Origin: Ornithinimicrobium laminariae
Lineage (GTDB): Bacteria; Actinomycetota; Actinomycetes; Actinomycetales; Dermatophilaceae
Length of the DNA: 64,000 bases
Direction: 5' to 3'
NCBI RefSeq assembly: GCF_019457945.1
Contig: NZ_JAHZSU010000001.1
Span: 784,582-848,581 of the forward strand
Shown one piece after another: positions 62,910 to 64,000 of this stretch (its first letter is position 1; each line of letters opens with the position of its first letter). Both the position numbers and the translations under genes were made by a program. A model generated the notes under the pieces. It ran no database searches and was not told the origin of the DNA. It saw nothing but the letters and a program-made list of their open reading frames with translations.

Positions 62910-63617
62910 ATGACTACACCTCCCACTCCCCCCGGCAAGCTCGGCTGGCGCCGGGCCAAAGTTCGCGAGAATAAGGACGAAACGGGCTCTGCGCATACCG
63001 TCTTCCTGGACGACGAGCACTGGCAGGCGCACGAGGCTGGCCAGCACATCGATGTCCGGCTGACGGCACCCGATGGCTATCAAGCGAGTCGCAGTTATTC
63101 ACTGTCGTCAGGCCCAGGCGAGGGCCCGGCCATCACAGTGGAACGCGTCGATGACGGCGAAGTCTCGCCGTACCTGGTTGATGCCCTTGAGCCAAGCGAT
63201 GAGATCGAGATTCGCGGCCCCATCGGCGGCTATTTCGTGTGGCGCCCAGACATGGGCCCGACGCTGCTCATTGGCGGCGGCTCCGGCATCGCTCCGCTGC
63301 GGGCCATCTGGCAAGCACGCACCGACGCAGCCCCGATGGGCGTCATCTACTCATCTCAAACTGCGCAGCGCGTCATCTTTGCTGAAGAACTGACCCAGGC
63401 CAGAGACATGTATGTGCGCGTCCACCTGACCCGCGAAGAGCACGCTGACTACCGTCACGGCCGAGTCGGCGTATCCGACCTCAGCGAAGCCATTGAGGCA
63501 GTCAAACCTCAGTTGATCTATGTATGCGGACCAACCGCATTCGTCGAATCGGTCTCTCAAAACTTGGTTGGGATGGGCATCGACCCACGGGCTTTGCGCA
63601 CCGAGCGATTCGGCTAA
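62910..63617 (+). CDS. Ferredoxin-NADP reductase-like FAD oxidoreductase
   Basis: A 235-residue flavoprotein. FAD binding is shown by the RSYSLSS motif, NAD(P) binding by LLIGGGSGIAPLRAIW, and the end by YVCGPTAFVESVSQNLVGMG. There is no 2Fe-2S domain, so it is a simple reductase that probably feeds electrons from NAD(P)H to the adjacent molybdopterin protein. It starts four bases after that gene's stop. Pairs of this kind recur in actinobacteria. Confidence 0.88.
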   Translation: MTTPPTPPGKLGWRRAKVRENKDETGSAHTVFLDDEHWQAHEAGQHIDVRLTAPDGYQASRSYSLSSGPGEGPAITVERVDDGEVSPYLVDALEPSDEIEIRGPIGGYFVWRPDMGPTLLIGGGSGIAPLRAIWQARTDAAPMGVIYSSQTAQRVIFAEELTQARDMYVRVHLTREEHADYRHGRVGVSDLSEAIEAVKPQLIYVCGPTAFVESVSQNLVGMGIDPRALRTERFG

Positions 63618-63653
63618 TTCTCATCTCGCATTGCGATGACACCAGGAGAGCCC

Positions 63654-64000
63654 ATGACTGAAAACGTCGAATTCACCCTGCACCGCGCTGACAGCTCCAG
63701 AAATGAAGACCTGACCAAGTTGGCACGCCATGGCGCCGACACCTTCGGCTTCATGGCCATCCTGACCGTTTGACCGCAAGATGGCGCAGCTGCTGCGTTT
63801 GCGCGTTTCGCAGATGAACAATTGCGCTTTTTGCCTCAAGAGACACTTTGAAGTATCGCGCAGCGCCGATGTCGAGATCGCCACACTTTCCACCTGGCCT
63901 GAGACCGACCTGCACGACGCGACGCGTGCAGCCCTGGCCTACACGGAGGCCATGACGGCACTGTCTGATGCTGCTGTTGCGGCCTCTTTTGGCGCAGCAC
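63654..64000 (+). pseudogene. AhpD/carboxymuconolactone decarboxylase-like gene, frameshifted and cut by the window
   Basis: From ATG 63654 (AGGAG upstream) a 39-residue frame ends in FMAILTV and TGA at 63771-63773. A second frame, open from 63766, continues FDRKMAQLLRLRVSQMNNCAFC (quoted: LRVSQMNNCAFC) with the AhpD CxxC-type pair and LKRHFEVSR, and runs past the window end. Removing one base near 63765 would join them. It is either a true pseudogene or a sequencing error; reinitiation at ATG 63781 is possible. Peroxide-defence or gamma-carboxymuconolactone roles are family guesses. Confidence 0.6.

Overview
The window is high-GC, densely packed chromosomal DNA from an actinobacterium. The evidence is a dnaK-grpE-dnaJ-hspR operon and a clpB gene, both with HspR (HAIR) operators, a DtxR/IdeR-type iron box, an LprG/P55-like lipoprotein-transporter pair, a GbsR/MarR-type regulator and frequent GTG/TTG starts. 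A Micrococcales-like organism is my inference and was not tested. I see no rRNA, tRNA, insertion sequence, prophage or CRISPR array.

Layout. 0-5.6 kb: end of a secreted NlpC/P60 endopeptidase; a leftward run of an SDR dehydrogenase, a GH15-like enzyme, a Gfo/Idh oxidoreductase and pyrE; then rightward exonuclease III. 5.6-6.6 kb: a PD-(D/E)XK nuclease-like gene and a HipB-like XRE repressor gene with a perfect 17-bp inverted repeat at their junction. 6.6-11 kb: two MFS transporters, an LprG-like lipoprotein and a DM13 protein. 11-14 kb: clpB and an aldehyde dehydrogenase remnant. 13.9-18.8 kb: a siderophore uptake locus (ATPase, two permeases, divergent binding lipoprotein and siderophore-interacting reductase) around one iron box. 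18.8-23.7 kb: HAD phosphatase, DUF2332 protein and a large subtilisin-like protease with three cell-wall-binding repeats. 23.7-28.1 kb: the heat-shock operon.

28.1-32.4 kb: a heliorhodopsin gene with a palindrome just upstream, beside a class II glutamine amidotransferase, an aldo/keto reductase, a PH-like membrane protein and a DUF421 protein. 32.6-39.2 kb: Crp/Fnr regulator, membrane proteins, and a rightward ABC exporter locus followed by an AI-2E-type permease and a GbsR-like regulator. 39.2-44 kb: a broken PAP2 phosphatase, a Na+/H+ antiporter, a GNAT enzyme, an NmrA-like reductase and a ThrE exporter. 44-49.8 kb: a photolyase-family protein containing no cysteine, DUF427, a UvrA2-like ATPase, an ArsR-type regulator and an M23 peptidase. 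50-51.2 kb: a small acidic protein and an FHA protein.

51.2-58.2 kb: two paralogous beta-lactamase-fold serine hydrolases, a nucleosidase, an ATP-grasp ligase, an alpha/beta hydrolase and a D-amino-acid PLP enzyme. This may be a small biosynthetic or modifying locus. 58.3-64 kb: YceI and a divergent MarR, an MFS transporter, a small decayed region, a Tat-like secreted protein, a multi-helix structured element ahead of a molybdopterin oxidoreductase with its ferredoxin-reductase-like partner, and an AhpD-family gene broken by a frameshift and cut by the window edge.

Several convergent gene pairs are separated by long, nearly perfect hairpins. Two intergenic hairpins share an identical 20-base segment.
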